The notes beneath the pieces are model-generated. The model saw nothing but the letters and a program-made list of their open reading frames with translations. It did not search any database and was not told the origin of the DNA. A stretch of 64,000 bases of DNA from Celoporthe dispersa (taxonomy: Eukaryota > Ascomycota > Sordariomycetes > Diaporthales > Cryphonectriaceae): positions 248,001 to 312,000 of the forward strand of contig WAID01000004.1 of the NCBI GenBank assembly GCA_016584495.1. The letters are read 5' to 3'. The translations under genes were made by a program, and so were the position numbers. Shown one piece after another: positions 1 through 11,305 of this stretch (the first letter of the stretch is position 1; each line of letters starts with the position of its first letter).

Positions 1-923
1 TCACCTTGTCAAGCCTTGGACGTAATTGGTGACGGACACAGACAACACAGAGTATGCAGTCAGTCGCTAGATCAAGCCTTGTCTAACTCCCCACTCCATG
101 TGGCGATCCATATTTCCACAAACAAAATCTCCAGTGGTGTTATATTATGGGGGTTTCATCTGGTTGCCGTCCGATCCGGGTGCAGAGGCAAGAGAGGTGA
201 GGACCCCTGCGGGTTGACAGGCCCGATTTTATGACGACACCTTCAGGGACCTTCCTTGGACCGATCGCGTGCAGGACAGTCTAGATATTTTCACACGAGA
301 AGGCAATCGCCAACCACGTCGGAGAACAGTCGATTCAGTACGGAACAAACGGGTCCAAGTTTTGTGGAGCGTCCCTGTCCCTCGACTGCCTCTCTTCGCC
401 TTTCCTTCACCACCTCCTCCTCGACCGCCCACCCCTCCTCTCTCCCTCTCACCTGGTACCCATGGTCCAATCTTTCTTTCACTTCCGACAGATCTAAGCG
501 AGGGGGCGCATAGACCACACGATGATGAAATCGGCACCCCTGCCGTTCTCAAAGTGGACACCCTGATCTTGTTCCTCCTCCTCCTCCTCCTCCTCCAGCT
601 TGGTGATCGCCCACGGCGGATGACATGGCGTCTTGTCGCCAGCCCGGCCGACGACAAGCAGCCAGCACCCGTTCGCCCTCAAAACAATATCGAGACTTTC
701 TTTGTCTTTTCTTTTCCTTTTTTTTGAACGACATATCTTCGACCCCGTTTACGAGCGGTAGCGTCATCATCTTTTCTATTCACACGTCAGGCAACATATC
801 AAACACGAACTGACCAGCACTCTCACCAACTATTTATGTCAACTCCGGTCTCGAACTCAACATTCAACTCAACCTCAGCACGTATCACACCTCGTCTACC
901 TTCGCGATAGGATCGCTGTCAAC
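1..923. other. Upstream region of the ThrE-like gene
   Basis: No gene is supported here. The stretch is pyrimidine-rich on the plus strand, with a (CTC)n tract near 570-598 and CT-rich blocks near 380-480, typical of fungal promoters and 5' UTRs. The last 100 bases before the ATG at 924 are rich in CAACTCAA-like words, as seen in many filamentous-fungus leaders. Open frames on both strands are low-complexity and not protein-like. Confidence 0.6.
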
Positions 924-3317
924 ATGGCGGAAGGGGCCATCCCAGGTGCGCCCCAGGTTTCTGGCACCGGCGAGGACGCCTCCTTCTTCACCCACCAGCC
1001 TCCGCCTGTCCAGGGCGTCAACTTCGGCTCCCAGTCAGATGCCATCGACCAGGCCGGCCCTGCCTCCCCGGCACAGGCACCAGACGAGCTGCGACAGCGC
1101 AGTGGGAGTCACAGCCGCTGGCATGCGCGCCAGCATAGCCACGACGACACGGGCGACGAGACGGACTCTCCAGACTCCCACTCTCGCCTGGCAACCTCTC
1201 CCATGCTCTCACCAGAGCTCCCAGCAACCCCCATCCCACACAGCGATACACCGCTGGCCACGCCTGGCCCCGCTGACACAACACGCCGCGCGCGTTTCCC
1301 CTCGGAGCCGGCGCAGCTTGCGAGGTCCTACTCGGCACCTCGTCGGGCGAGAACCGACATGACCTCGGCAGGTGCAGCCCCGCCATACGAGGGCGAGAAG
1401 GACCAGGAGCCCTTCCGCCACCGACGCGGCTGGTGGGAGTCGCTCAGGAGCTGGGTGAGGGCGGTGAGGGACGACTTTGGCGCACCAGACAGGGACCAGG
1501 ATATCCAGGACCTCATCGGCGATATAGGCATTGATCTGCAGACGATCCGCAGGGTCACCGGGCGGCCCAAGAAAGGGAAGAAGGCTTCCCACACCCACGT
1601 CTCGAGCCTCATCGCCCCGTCCGTGATGCTGGCCCGCCCGGGCCTGGGCACCAGGACCGAGTCTACCGCCTCCGTCCAGACAACCCACTCCGGCAGCACC
1701 ACCGCCGTGGGGTCTGGGACGACCACCCCTGGTACCCTGAGGAAGATCTTTGGGCCCGGCGTCGACGCCCATGAGCTGTCCAGCGCGCTCAAGAAGCTGA
1801 AGGCTAGGGCTGCCAAGGGCGACAGCAAGCAGGCCAAGTATGTGCAGGCCAAGGCCGAGCTGGCACACAGGAGGAACCTGGTGCTCCTAATAGTAAGCCC
1901 GCGCGCGGTCGCTATCAAGTAGAAGGGGACTAGCCGGCTGGCTGACACTCACATGCAGGTCTACGCATTCATGGCATATGGTGCTCCCTCTCACCGCATC
2001 GAGGAGTACACGCTCCAGCTGTTCAAGGCCCTGGAGATGGAAGGTCGGGTCAACTACACCGTGGGCTGCACGGAGATCTCCTTTATCAACCCTATCGACC
2101 CTGCCGACCCCTTCACGAGATCCGCCTACACCACCATCGTCAAGGCCCAGGGGCTCGACATCGGCGCCTGTGAGGTTGTCTTCCACCTGTACAAGGACGT
2201 CGTGCACGGGGAGGTCTCCATAGAGGATGCGACGCAGTCCCTTGCTACCCTCATCGCCTCGCCGCCGTTCTACAAGCCGTGGTGGATAGTTCCCTTCTAC
2301 GGCTGTGCGTCGGCCCTGGCATGTATCTGGGCCTACGGCGGGTACTGGATGGACATGCCCATCGCCTTCCTGCTCGGCTGCGTCGTAGGCACGCTCCAGG
2401 TCATCCTCGCCGCGAGGAACCCGCTGTACGCCAATGTCCTCGAGGTCACTGCGGCCCTCATCACCTCGTTCGGGGCGCGCGCCTTCGCCTCCATCGGCTC
2501 CGCCCAGGAATACTTCTGCTTCGGCTCTGTGGCCGAGTCCTCCATCACGACGATCCTGCCGGGATACATCGTTCTGTGCGGTAGCCTCGAGCTGCAGTCC
2601 AAGTCCATCACGGCAGGATCCACCCGCCTCTTCTACGCCATCATCTACTCGCTGCTTCTGGGCTATGGCATGGCCGTCGGCTCACAGCTGTGGGGCGCCA
2701 TATACCCGGACGCTCCGGCCACGGCCACATGCCCGCGGTCCGTAGACCCACGCTGGAAGATCCTGCTCGTCCCGAGCTATCTGGTCGTCCAGGCCGTCCT
2801 CATCCGCTCCCGTCCGCGCCAGGTCCCCGTGCAGGTGATCATCGGCTCGGCGGCGTACACCGTCAACTACTTCGTGTCGCAGTATGCCACGGCGCAGGTG
2901 GCCGACACGGCTTCGGCGCTCACGCTCGGGGTGCTGGGCCATCTCTGGGCGAGGTCGCAGCGGGCCTTTGCGTTTGCGGCCGTGGTTGCTGGCATGTATG
3001 TACTCTCTGTCCCCTCCTCCCCCCCCCCCCCCAGGGTGGCCTTTTCTTTTCAATGACTAACGACCAAATCGTATAGAATGGTGCTTGTGCCCTCGGGCCT
3101 CTCCGCACAAGGTGGCCTAATCACAGGCCTCGAGACGCCCTTGTTCGACAACTCAACTACGAGTGCCGAGTCCGTCTACGAGAAGAACATATACCAGAGC
3201 TTCAGCGTAGGCGCCCAGATGATCACAGTGGCCATCGGCCTCGCGGTGGGCATCTTCATGTCCGCTCTGGTGGTATATCCGCTGGGCAGGAAGAACAACG
3301 CCCTGTTTTCATTCTGA
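924..3317 (+). CDS. ThrE/DUF1212 family membrane transporter (Prm10-like)
   Basis: Three exons: 924-1892, 1959-2995, 3077-3317, giving about 748 residues. Introns are 66 nt (GTAAGC...GCAG, phase 0) and 81 nt (GTATGT...TATAG, phase 2, with a TGACTAAC branch site and a run of C). The first ~310 residues are Pro/Ser/Thr-rich, low complexity and probably cytosolic. The conserved part begins near HRRNLVLLIVYAFMAYGAP and continues with the family's hallmark GAPSHRIEEY and many hydrophobic segments through VLVPSGLSAQGG near the C-terminus. This matches the fused ThrE (PF06738) plus ThrE_2 membrane protein of fungi, of which yeast pheromone-regulated Prm10 is a member. The bacterial relatives export threonine; the fungal substrate is unknown. 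Intact frame, no breaks seen. Confidence 0.9.
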
Positions 3318-6300
3318 GCCGCAAAGCACCCGCGAGTGCGGATACATGGTGTTTATGTGTGGACACCTGATACCACGTCTCACCTCTCTCCGGCTTGGTG
3401 AAAGATTCGAGGTACCGCCTTGGTCATGGCAACTTTTCATTCTATGCTTAGATTTACAGATACAGCTAGACTCGGGGAGAGCCGGCCGGCCCTCTCGATG
3501 GGTGGAAGCCAGGTTTAAGGTAGTAAGGGCGTAAAATAGAGATAGAAATAGAACAGGTCGGCTGCCGGTATTCGATGATTTCATATCTTCATCAGCGGAT
3601 CGCCCGTTGTCGTGTCGATTGGTTATCTTTTTTGATGGTGAGGTGATTCTGGGCCCTATTGTTGCATAGACGATCTTCTTGCCGAAACCTCTTGTTCATA
3701 GTAGCTGGCTGGATGTGTCTTGCACTCTTCCCTTCCATCTCCACTTCAGGATGTAAACAAGTCCAATCTACAGAGAAGTCCTGGAGAGGCTGACTTCCAA
3801 GAGATATATAGACTATCCGTGCATCTCAAGTCACTGGGAGCTGGCCACTCCTCTTAGCAGTCACAGAACTAGCTTCTGTCTCCAGCGCCGTCTTGGTCAT
3901 CCAGGGTGTTATCAACGTAATTGAAGCAACGGTACAGCCTTGTAGAGAGACAAGACGGCGCCAGTGAGAGGGATTGAGACAAGGATGAACACTTTAGGAT
4001 CTATATAGGTTCCTGTGGACGTGCTGCTGCTGTAGGCGCGTTCGAGGAATCGTGCATATATAAGTCACATGGAGTTTACATTGGTGGTCCGGGCAGCAGG
4101 TTGCTGGGCATGATGTTATTGTTTATATCAAGAGAATGTACTCGGTCCAATGTTAAAGTTTTTGTTCCTTAGTTACTACGAGGGCTTGGGTGGTAACTGA
4201 CCTAGGCCTTGGCCTACCTGTGCGTTGTTGGGAGAATGGCGGGCATCCGGAGTAATGCAAAGGGAGGGGAAGAGGAAAACAAGCAAGAAGGTAAGAAGGG
4301 AAAAGTTCACAAGAGTGCTCTTCAAGCGTGATGCTCGATCTGGAGCCGCATATGATCAGATCACAAACAGCTTAGATCATATCATGTCGAGTTCAAGCAG
4401 ATCCCATGATTTTCCCAATGGCACCAAGATGCGGTCATCGCTAGACCACCTCGCCCACCTCGACTTTATCTCAATAGATATTCCTGTGAGTCATAAAGAT
4501 AACTGCCGGCGACGTGTCAAGCAGGCCATCCAACTGTCTCTCCACCCGTGCAGGCTGATAAATCCTTACCAAGGTATGTCGTGGCCGGGGCGTGCCACGC
4601 GGCCCATCGCTTAGGAACATGCACGTCCACATCCTCTTCACCCGATCTCGTCTACGAGAAGTGCCATGCCTGAGAGGAGAGGTTACGTGACTGGTCCCAT
4701 GCAATCCTTCAGCTGCGCCAGCACACACCACGAGGACCATCTGTTTCCTCCCCTCCACCTCTTCGTGCAGCCCGGCTCTTCGCCTACTGACCTAACCTTC
4801 TAGAGCCCCCGTTGTAAGTTTCGCTTCGAGACATGGGACTCCGTTTTCCCTGGCTGCATCAGCAGTAAGCAACATCTGTGACTGGCTAGACGAGGCGGCA
4901 ACCGCGGTCACCTGAGACCTGTGCCCCCGCTCGCGGTTTGACCTAGGAACTATCAGCGCGGGGTGGGGGGTCCGCGGGAGTGAATCTCGCTTGCGGGGAG
5001 CAGGGGATGGCCGAGACCTTGCCGTCACGACTCACGATGGCTTCATGTGGTGGGTGTTGGGGTAGCTGAGAACTGGCCGGGGTCTGGTCTATGCTCACGG
5101 GAGGGATGGTGGTCCAGCTGAGGTGGCAATGTACAGAGCAGTGAGTAGGGATGGCCTGGATCCTGCCTGGAATAGTGATCAGTGTTTGGGATTACCAGCA
5201 AGTTATCATCCGGCGATCAAGTGTGTCTTGAGGATATTCTAGCTCGCAAGACTATTTCGATAATTAGTGACTTCATGCTGAGTATTATGCAAGCGTAGAG
5301 ATGAGAAAGATTATGAAACAAGTTAACAAGATACACAACCTTGTGAATTGTTTTTTTTTTCTTTTTCTTTTTTTCTTTCCACATCTCGGACCGTAAGAAA
5401 TGTTTCAGCTGGGAGCCAATCGAGACCAATCCTTCTCACCCGCGGAAGCCTGACAGCAATAGTGGCGCGCCTGACGCACCTGATTCTCTAGGCTCATGTC
5501 TGCTGCAGAGTCCCGCAGACAGCTCGGTGTCGCCTTATCGGGCTATAGAGGATGGGAATGGGATGAATGGAATGGGATCCCGCCGAGGGTCGGGCCCTGC
5601 CGCAGAAACAAGGGACAGTCGGTGGACAGACGCCCGCATGGGCTGGGCTGGGCGCCCTCCTCCTCTTTCTCCTCCTCTTTCTCCTCCTCTTTCTGCTCCT
5701 CCTCCTCCTCCTTCCTTCTCAACCGATTCACGATACTTATCGTGTATCACCCGGTCCGGGGTCTCCTCCTCCTCCTCTTTGGGCTGTGCGCGCTGGTCCA
5801 ACCACAAGGAGTTGATACCCCAGTGTCATCATTGGCTGGAGCGCACAAGCCTCTCTCGGATTGGTCCTACATGTGGGGTCCACCCTGCTTCCTCCAGCTC
5901 GAGTATACAGTGGTGAGAATACCCAGTTTGCACTTGGTGGAAGGGCCAGACTGCAGTTGGTATAGCACTTATACTACACCGGGCGGACGACCTGGTCCTC
6001 CTCTGCCCACCCCCTTGTGTTTGTTGCACCGTCTATTCCGGATCCATGCAGGTAAGGTTGCTGTATTGATCATAATTATGATTATGTGTCTCCCACCCCC
6101 CCTCACAGTCAGTCGGAGGTTCCCCTAGTACAGGGCGAACATATTACGTCAAGAAAATTGGGCGGTTGGCTGAAGCTCGTGACACGGTTCACCTCACCGG
6201 GATCCCGAGACTGAGCTCACCGTCTTGCGCCTCAACCTTCTGGGCTGGTCTGGACAGAGGGAAAGGGGTCCAGGAGACCAGGGGGGGCTACTGCTGCTCT

Positions 6301-9300
6301 ATGGAGACGGAGCCTTATTGGTATGTGAAGGTGACAGGTGACTTTCTGCGCGGCAGGCGACAAGAACGGAGAATTGGGTTCTTGGGTCTGCTTACGAGGG
6401 AGGCATAGAAAGAATGGTGCCCCAGTGTAGGAAGCGAAGGAGGGAGGCGACAGCGCTGCGCGTGACTCGATGTGAGACAGGTCACAAAAGAAAGAGAAAG
6501 CAGAAAAAAAAAGAGAAGAAAAAAAGGCCCAAGCGGCCAGGCCTGGGTGCTACGACAGACAGCCAGGCTTGAGGCGGCTCCGGGACCCTCTGCATGCCAA
6601 CGAGTCTGGAGCCCCGGGCACGAAAACAGAAAAAGAGACCAGAGAAGAGGTGTGATGGGAACTTCGGGGCACCGGCTAGCTGCGCTGGCCTGGTCTGCCT
6701 GCATGGCTCTTGGTGATCAGGACGGGATCCGGCTCGCTCCCGCACATGGCTGTTGCTGAAAAAAAGAAAAAAAAAGAAAAAAAAGAGGGGATCTGCATCC
6801 AGAACGGTCTCCACATATGATGAGAGGAAACAGAAGAAGCGCCCTCGCCGGCAGGGACGGCAGCAGCAGGGTATGAGGGATGTCGTGTTCAAGCATGGTT
6901 GGGCTGGAGAGTTGGGTTGAGATCCCTCGAAGTGGGTCGGTCCCAAAGAGGAGGAGGAGGAGGAGGAGGAGGCGTCGTCCGGGAGGGAAAGCTGAAGCGA
7001 CAGGCTGATAGTGGCCACACACCGCGGCAGAGACGAGCATTAGTTCCCTTTTTTTTTTTTTTGGTCTTCTTTTTTCCCCCTTCTTTTGCCCCTCCCCTTT
7101 CTACTAACCAGGAGGAGACTGCTGAATGCAGCGGATGAGGATAAGGTTTTTCTGGTGGCTTTTTGTGTGTGTGTGAGTGTGTGTGTGTGTGTGTTTGCTG
7201 GGCAGAGGAGCTGTGGGGAAGGGGGCGGAACGGTGGATGGTTGGCTGGGTAGACGGTGGTGACAACATAACTATGGTCCTATGTACCACCACATGCAAGA
7301 GACCAGTCACGAATTGGGTGCTGGTTCCCGAGCAGGGCAGCTTATCCAGAGGAGAAACCAATGAGGCAGAGAGTAATCCAGGGGGATCTACCGAAAGAGT
7401 GCCACAGAACTTCGGGACTACCCTCCGTTAACGGAGATATACTTATCCGTGCTGGCTTATCATGAGTTGTCACGACGTGGTAGTGCATGCAGCTAATGCA
7501 CTGGCATCTTGCTGGGTGACCAGGCAGGAGGGGGCGCCAAGGGAGGGACCAACGAGTGGAGGGAGGGCGGACACACTAGGCATGCATGCATGGATGGGGG
7601 GGAGGGGGAGGGAGACGGAGGAGGAGGAGAAGGGGCAAACAAGAAGAGAGGTGAGAAGCCAGGGACGGAGGATGATGCGAAGAGGGAGGGCGTTCTGGAC
7701 CGATCTGCTGGGGGATCTCCCCTCGAACAACGTCGGCCCATAGAGAAGGCTCTCGTCCTTTTCCGGCCCTCTCCTATACTTTCTCTCTGTCCTGTCCCCT
7801 ATCACGTGCACGATTCCAACGTCCCCTTTGCCACGAGGCTCGCCCAGAGCTTGCTGGCTCGCACAGCGCTAGACTTTATCACCGTCCCGTCTACGTCTTG
7901 CTCTCTCTTAGTTGCCGGTTGGCCCACCCTCCCTTTTTTTTTTTTTTTTTTTATACGCTGCACACACACACACACACACACACAAACACAACTCCCGAGT
8001 CATCGCCGAGATTGTTCAAGCAGACACATATCGTCATCCCTACTCGCCCTTTTTGGGTAGTTTTGACTTTATTTATTTTTGTCTTGAAACATCGTCGCCC
8101 GCGGATTACACACCACCGCCCGCCACCTCCTTATCCACTCCCTCCCTCCCTCTGTCTCCCTCTCTTTCCCCCTGTTTCCTCTTCCCGCCTGCATGCATGA
8201 ATTTGCCGGCTGTCGATGCCACTTCCCATTCTCACAAAACCAAATTTATGGGAAGAGGAGGACGGAGTGGGAGGAGGGCAAATTCTAGGTGTCCATCCGG
8301 CTCTCAATCGTCGTCATGGAGCTGATCACTCCAAATCTTGGTGCGTCCGTTCTCGGTGATACTAGCTCTCTCCCCACATGGCCTATACAGTATTGGGCTC
8401 GCGCGCAAGAAGGGACGGGAACAGTGCTTATCGTTGGTTCGTTCGAGCCCAACCACTCACTCGCCCGCCTGCCTACCTCTTCTTTACCTATCGTCGCCCG
8501 CTCGGCCACTGGGGCCTTGATTGATTTGCTCCATTGATTGATTGTCTATCAAAGAACGATCCGGGGTCCCCGTGCCTCGCCTCGTTTCCTCTTTGGAGAC
8601 TTTCCAGCTTGGTACTATCTTGATCAAGCCGCCCGGGGCGCCAAGCTGTTCCCACCCCTCCTCCTCCTGCTCTGGGGTTGTCGGGGGAGGTCGATTAGAG
8701 CGTTTCGTGTGGATCGGCCATGACGAGACGCCAGCCTGGACTGTTCGTTTGCCTTGTGACCACATGTCGAGCTGCTGTTGTCCTCCTGAGAACATGTTCG
8801 TGATGAGGTCTGCTGCTGAGTCCAGCTCAATCTTCCCATCCTCCTTCTTCTCTCGTCAAGCTGACACCTCCACAGGTACCTCTCCAGAGAACCGCGGGAA
8901 ATGAGTTGATTGAGGACGGTTTCAGGCTAGACTCCTCCCACCTGCGGCCAAGGAGAGGCCCTGCCCAGCAAGACAGCTTTGTAGCACTCACTTATCTGGA
9001 GCTAACGCCCCTCCAGCCCTCCCCAGGGCGGACGGGCTGGCTGGCTGGATACTACTCGCGGGCGGTTTGTACACCCCGTTGTGGACCACATGGCTATCTT
9101 TTGTCTCTCCTCCGCTCCCCCTCCTCCTCCTCCTCCTCCCGCTCTCCAAAAAAAGCAGGCAGGGCAGGGCAGGCAGACGCGGGTATGAGCTACCGTGCCT
9201 TCACACACGAGCCAGCGAAGGGCGTCTGGGGTCCGGATCGCGATGGTGACGGCGCCCGCTTATCACTGCGCCACCCAATGAGGTCTTGCCTCACCCGCTG

Positions 9301-9397
9301 ATACATGAACGATACGTACCTATGGGCTTCATGGAGGACGGTCCAGTGCACTGTATACCGACGATGATAAGGCCCGTCCGTTATGGTCCGTTATAGG

Positions 9398-9404
9398 TAT
9401 AAAG
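9398..9404 (+). promoter_or_regulatory. Possible TATA box of the oxygenase gene
   Basis: TATAAAG lies 280 nt upstream of the ATG at 9684, with a CT-rich, A/T-mixed leader after it. Only the sequence match and position support it. Confidence 0.35.
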
Positions 9405-9624
9405 ATGGCCATGGTCCCCCTTTCCCACGATGCCTCAACCGTCCTGGGCACATCAAGCCTCTCGACCCTGTTCCTCATCTCGAGACCATCTTCACAATCA
9501 CCATCATCCCCTGGATCTTGCATCACAGATAGAAACTCGTTATCATTATAATATACCTCTTCTTCTGAAACATCAACAACACACGTTGACTCTTATCGCA
9601 CTCATCTTATAACAACTATCTCTA

Positions 9625-9650
9625 TATCATCATCATCATCATCATCATCA
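9625..9650. repeat. (ATC)n microsatellite in the 5' leader
   Basis: An uninterrupted ATC/CAT trinucleotide run of about eight units sits some 35-60 nt before the ATG of the oxygenase gene, so it should be in the 5' UTR. Confidence 0.8.
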
Positions 9651-9683
9651 CCGCCACCACCATCCTCTTTTCATCATATCATC

Positions 9684-10127
9684 ATGGCTGCCGCAGAAGT
9701 GTTTGCACCTAACTTTGGCAGGAAGCCCAGTATGGGCTGGACCGCGACGCCCAACGTCGTCGAGCCCATGATCCAGCCTACCCAGCCTGTCCTGGCCAAG
9801 GAGAGCTTTAACCCCGAGAAGCACCTCCGGTTTTCTCCTCCTTCCAAGATTCACTCCATGGAAGAGCTTGGCTTCGGCGACAACCACGGCGTGTCGCCTG
9901 TCGCCGTCTCCGAGCCCTTCCCCCTCTTCACCCAGGAGGCCATTATGAGGTTTCGAGAGGAGATCCTGAGGAAGGAGGTCATAGACAACTGCAGCGTCTC
10001 CAGCAACATCTCGCACTGCCAGCTCCGGGGTTATGCAAGCAAGTAAGTGACTAACCATCCCATCCCACTTGAAGTAGATATATCGCCGCTATACACTACC
10101 TTTTTGACTACTTTTTTCTCCTCTCAA

Positions 10128-10217
<90 letters not shown>

Positions 10218-11305
10218 ATCAAAAGGACTGTAAGCAACTAGAAAAGCTGACCACAACAACCTTTTACAACACAGATACGCTCCCTTCGTCTATGACGCGT
10301 GGAAGAACCCCGAAGTCCTGCGCATCGTCTCGAGCATCGCGGGCGTCGAGCTGACACCCGCCATGGACTTCGAGATCGCCCACGTCAACCTCTCGGTGCA
10401 GTCGCCCGAGCAGATGAACGAGGAGCTCCGGGCGTACCAGGAAGAGAGCGAAGACGACGACAAGAACCCCATCGTCGGCTGGCACACCGACAGCTACCCT
10501 TTTGTCTGCGTCACCATGCTCTCCGACTGCACCCAGATGATCGGCGGCGAGACTGCCCTCCGCACGGGCACCGGCGAGATCATGAAGGTCCGGGGACCTC
10601 AGATGGTATGATTGGATTCATACGTGAAAGCCTCTTCATGGAACATCAACATCAACATGCAACATCATGTTACAATCTCCCATTTTGTTTTCTATATTAT
10701 CGGAGACTACAAAAGAAAAAAGTCTCGATGATATACACACATACCACACACAACACTTGCGTCCATAAAGGCGCGGCAATATGCTGACGGCAAGCCTCTT
10801 CTCTCTTCGTTTCGCACAGGGTTGCGCCGTTGTCCTCCAAGGCAGATATATCGAGCACCAAGCCCTCCGCGCCCTCGGTGGCCTCGAGCGCATCAGCAGT
10901 AAGTAACTCACCTAAATACTTGTTTTCTTATCATCCAAATCATCCTCTTCCTGTAACAAAAGGGCAAGAGACATCCTCGCTAACAACATCACTTCTCCAC
11001 CTCCCCTTGTAGTGGTCACATCCTTCCGCCCCAAGAACCCCCTCATCAAAGACGACACCTGCCTCACCACCGTCCGCGGCATCTCGGACCTCAAGGAGCT
11101 CTACTCCCAGTTCAGTGAGTACCGCCTCGAGATCCTGGAGGAGCGCATCCGCGCCGAGCTCAAGGAGATCCGCGAGTCCCGCGCCGCCGGCCGCGGCGTC
11201 TCGACCCGGAAGCTCAAGGCGTTCCTGGAGGAGCAGCAGCGCTTCCTCGAGCACATGAACTGTGAGATGGTGGACGAGGATAAAGTCGCTGTCGGGATCG
11301 TTTAA
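9684..11305 (+). CDS. 2OG-Fe(II) oxygenase-like protein
   Basis: Four exons: 9684-10042, 10275-10605, 10820-10898, 11013-11305; about 353 residues. All introns are GT-AG (232, 214 and 114 nt) and the phases agree. The start is the only ATG opening this frame, after a microsatellite leader. The iron site is visible as an HxD pair in GWHTDSYPFVCV (His190, Asp192) and a distal His in GRYIEHQALRAL (His243), with Arg247 or a following Arg as candidate 2-oxoglutarate ligand. The C-terminal third is a charged helical region with Leu/Glu/Arg repeats. The fold assignment follows from the HxD...H facial triad and spacing; the substrate is unknown. Related proteins are widespread in filamentous fungi as uncharacterised dioxygenase-like proteins. 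No biosynthetic cluster partners are adjacent. Confidence 0.8.
10129..10215. repeat. Triple microsatellite inside intron 1
   Basis: (CT)n, then (AC)n, then (TA)n follow one another inside the first intron (10043-10274) of the oxygenase gene. They account for most of that intron's unusual length of 232 nt. Confidence 0.9.

Larger units (their letters stand above)
3318..9683. other. Long gene-free region, low-complexity rich
   Basis: About 6.4 kb with no convincing gene. It holds poly-T near 5350-5376, CTC/TCC repeats near 5655-5715, A-rich tracts near 6500-6530 and 6760-6790, (GGA)n near 6947-6973, (GT)n near 7164-7195, poly-T then (CA)n near 7936-7990, and (CTC)n near 9117-9140. Frames such as 5496-6128 plus are dominated by these repeats. 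The stretch from about 7740 onward is strongly pyrimidine-rich on the plus strand and may be a distal promoter or a long 5' UTR of the oxygenase gene. A non-coding transcript cannot be excluded. Confidence 0.6.

Noticed and set aside
1209..1948. Long minus-strand frames opposite the ThrE-like exon 1
   Set aside because: Shadow frames of a GC-rich coding exon; the plus strand carries the conserved family.
5496..6128. Plus-strand frame of 210 codons
   Set aside because: Composition is driven by CTC/TCC repeats and antisense frames are equally open; no domain, no credible start context or introns.
7160..7990. (GT)n and (CA)n runs as a possible CRISPR-like or satellite array
   Set aside because: Plain dinucleotide microsatellites without spacers; a eukaryotic context.
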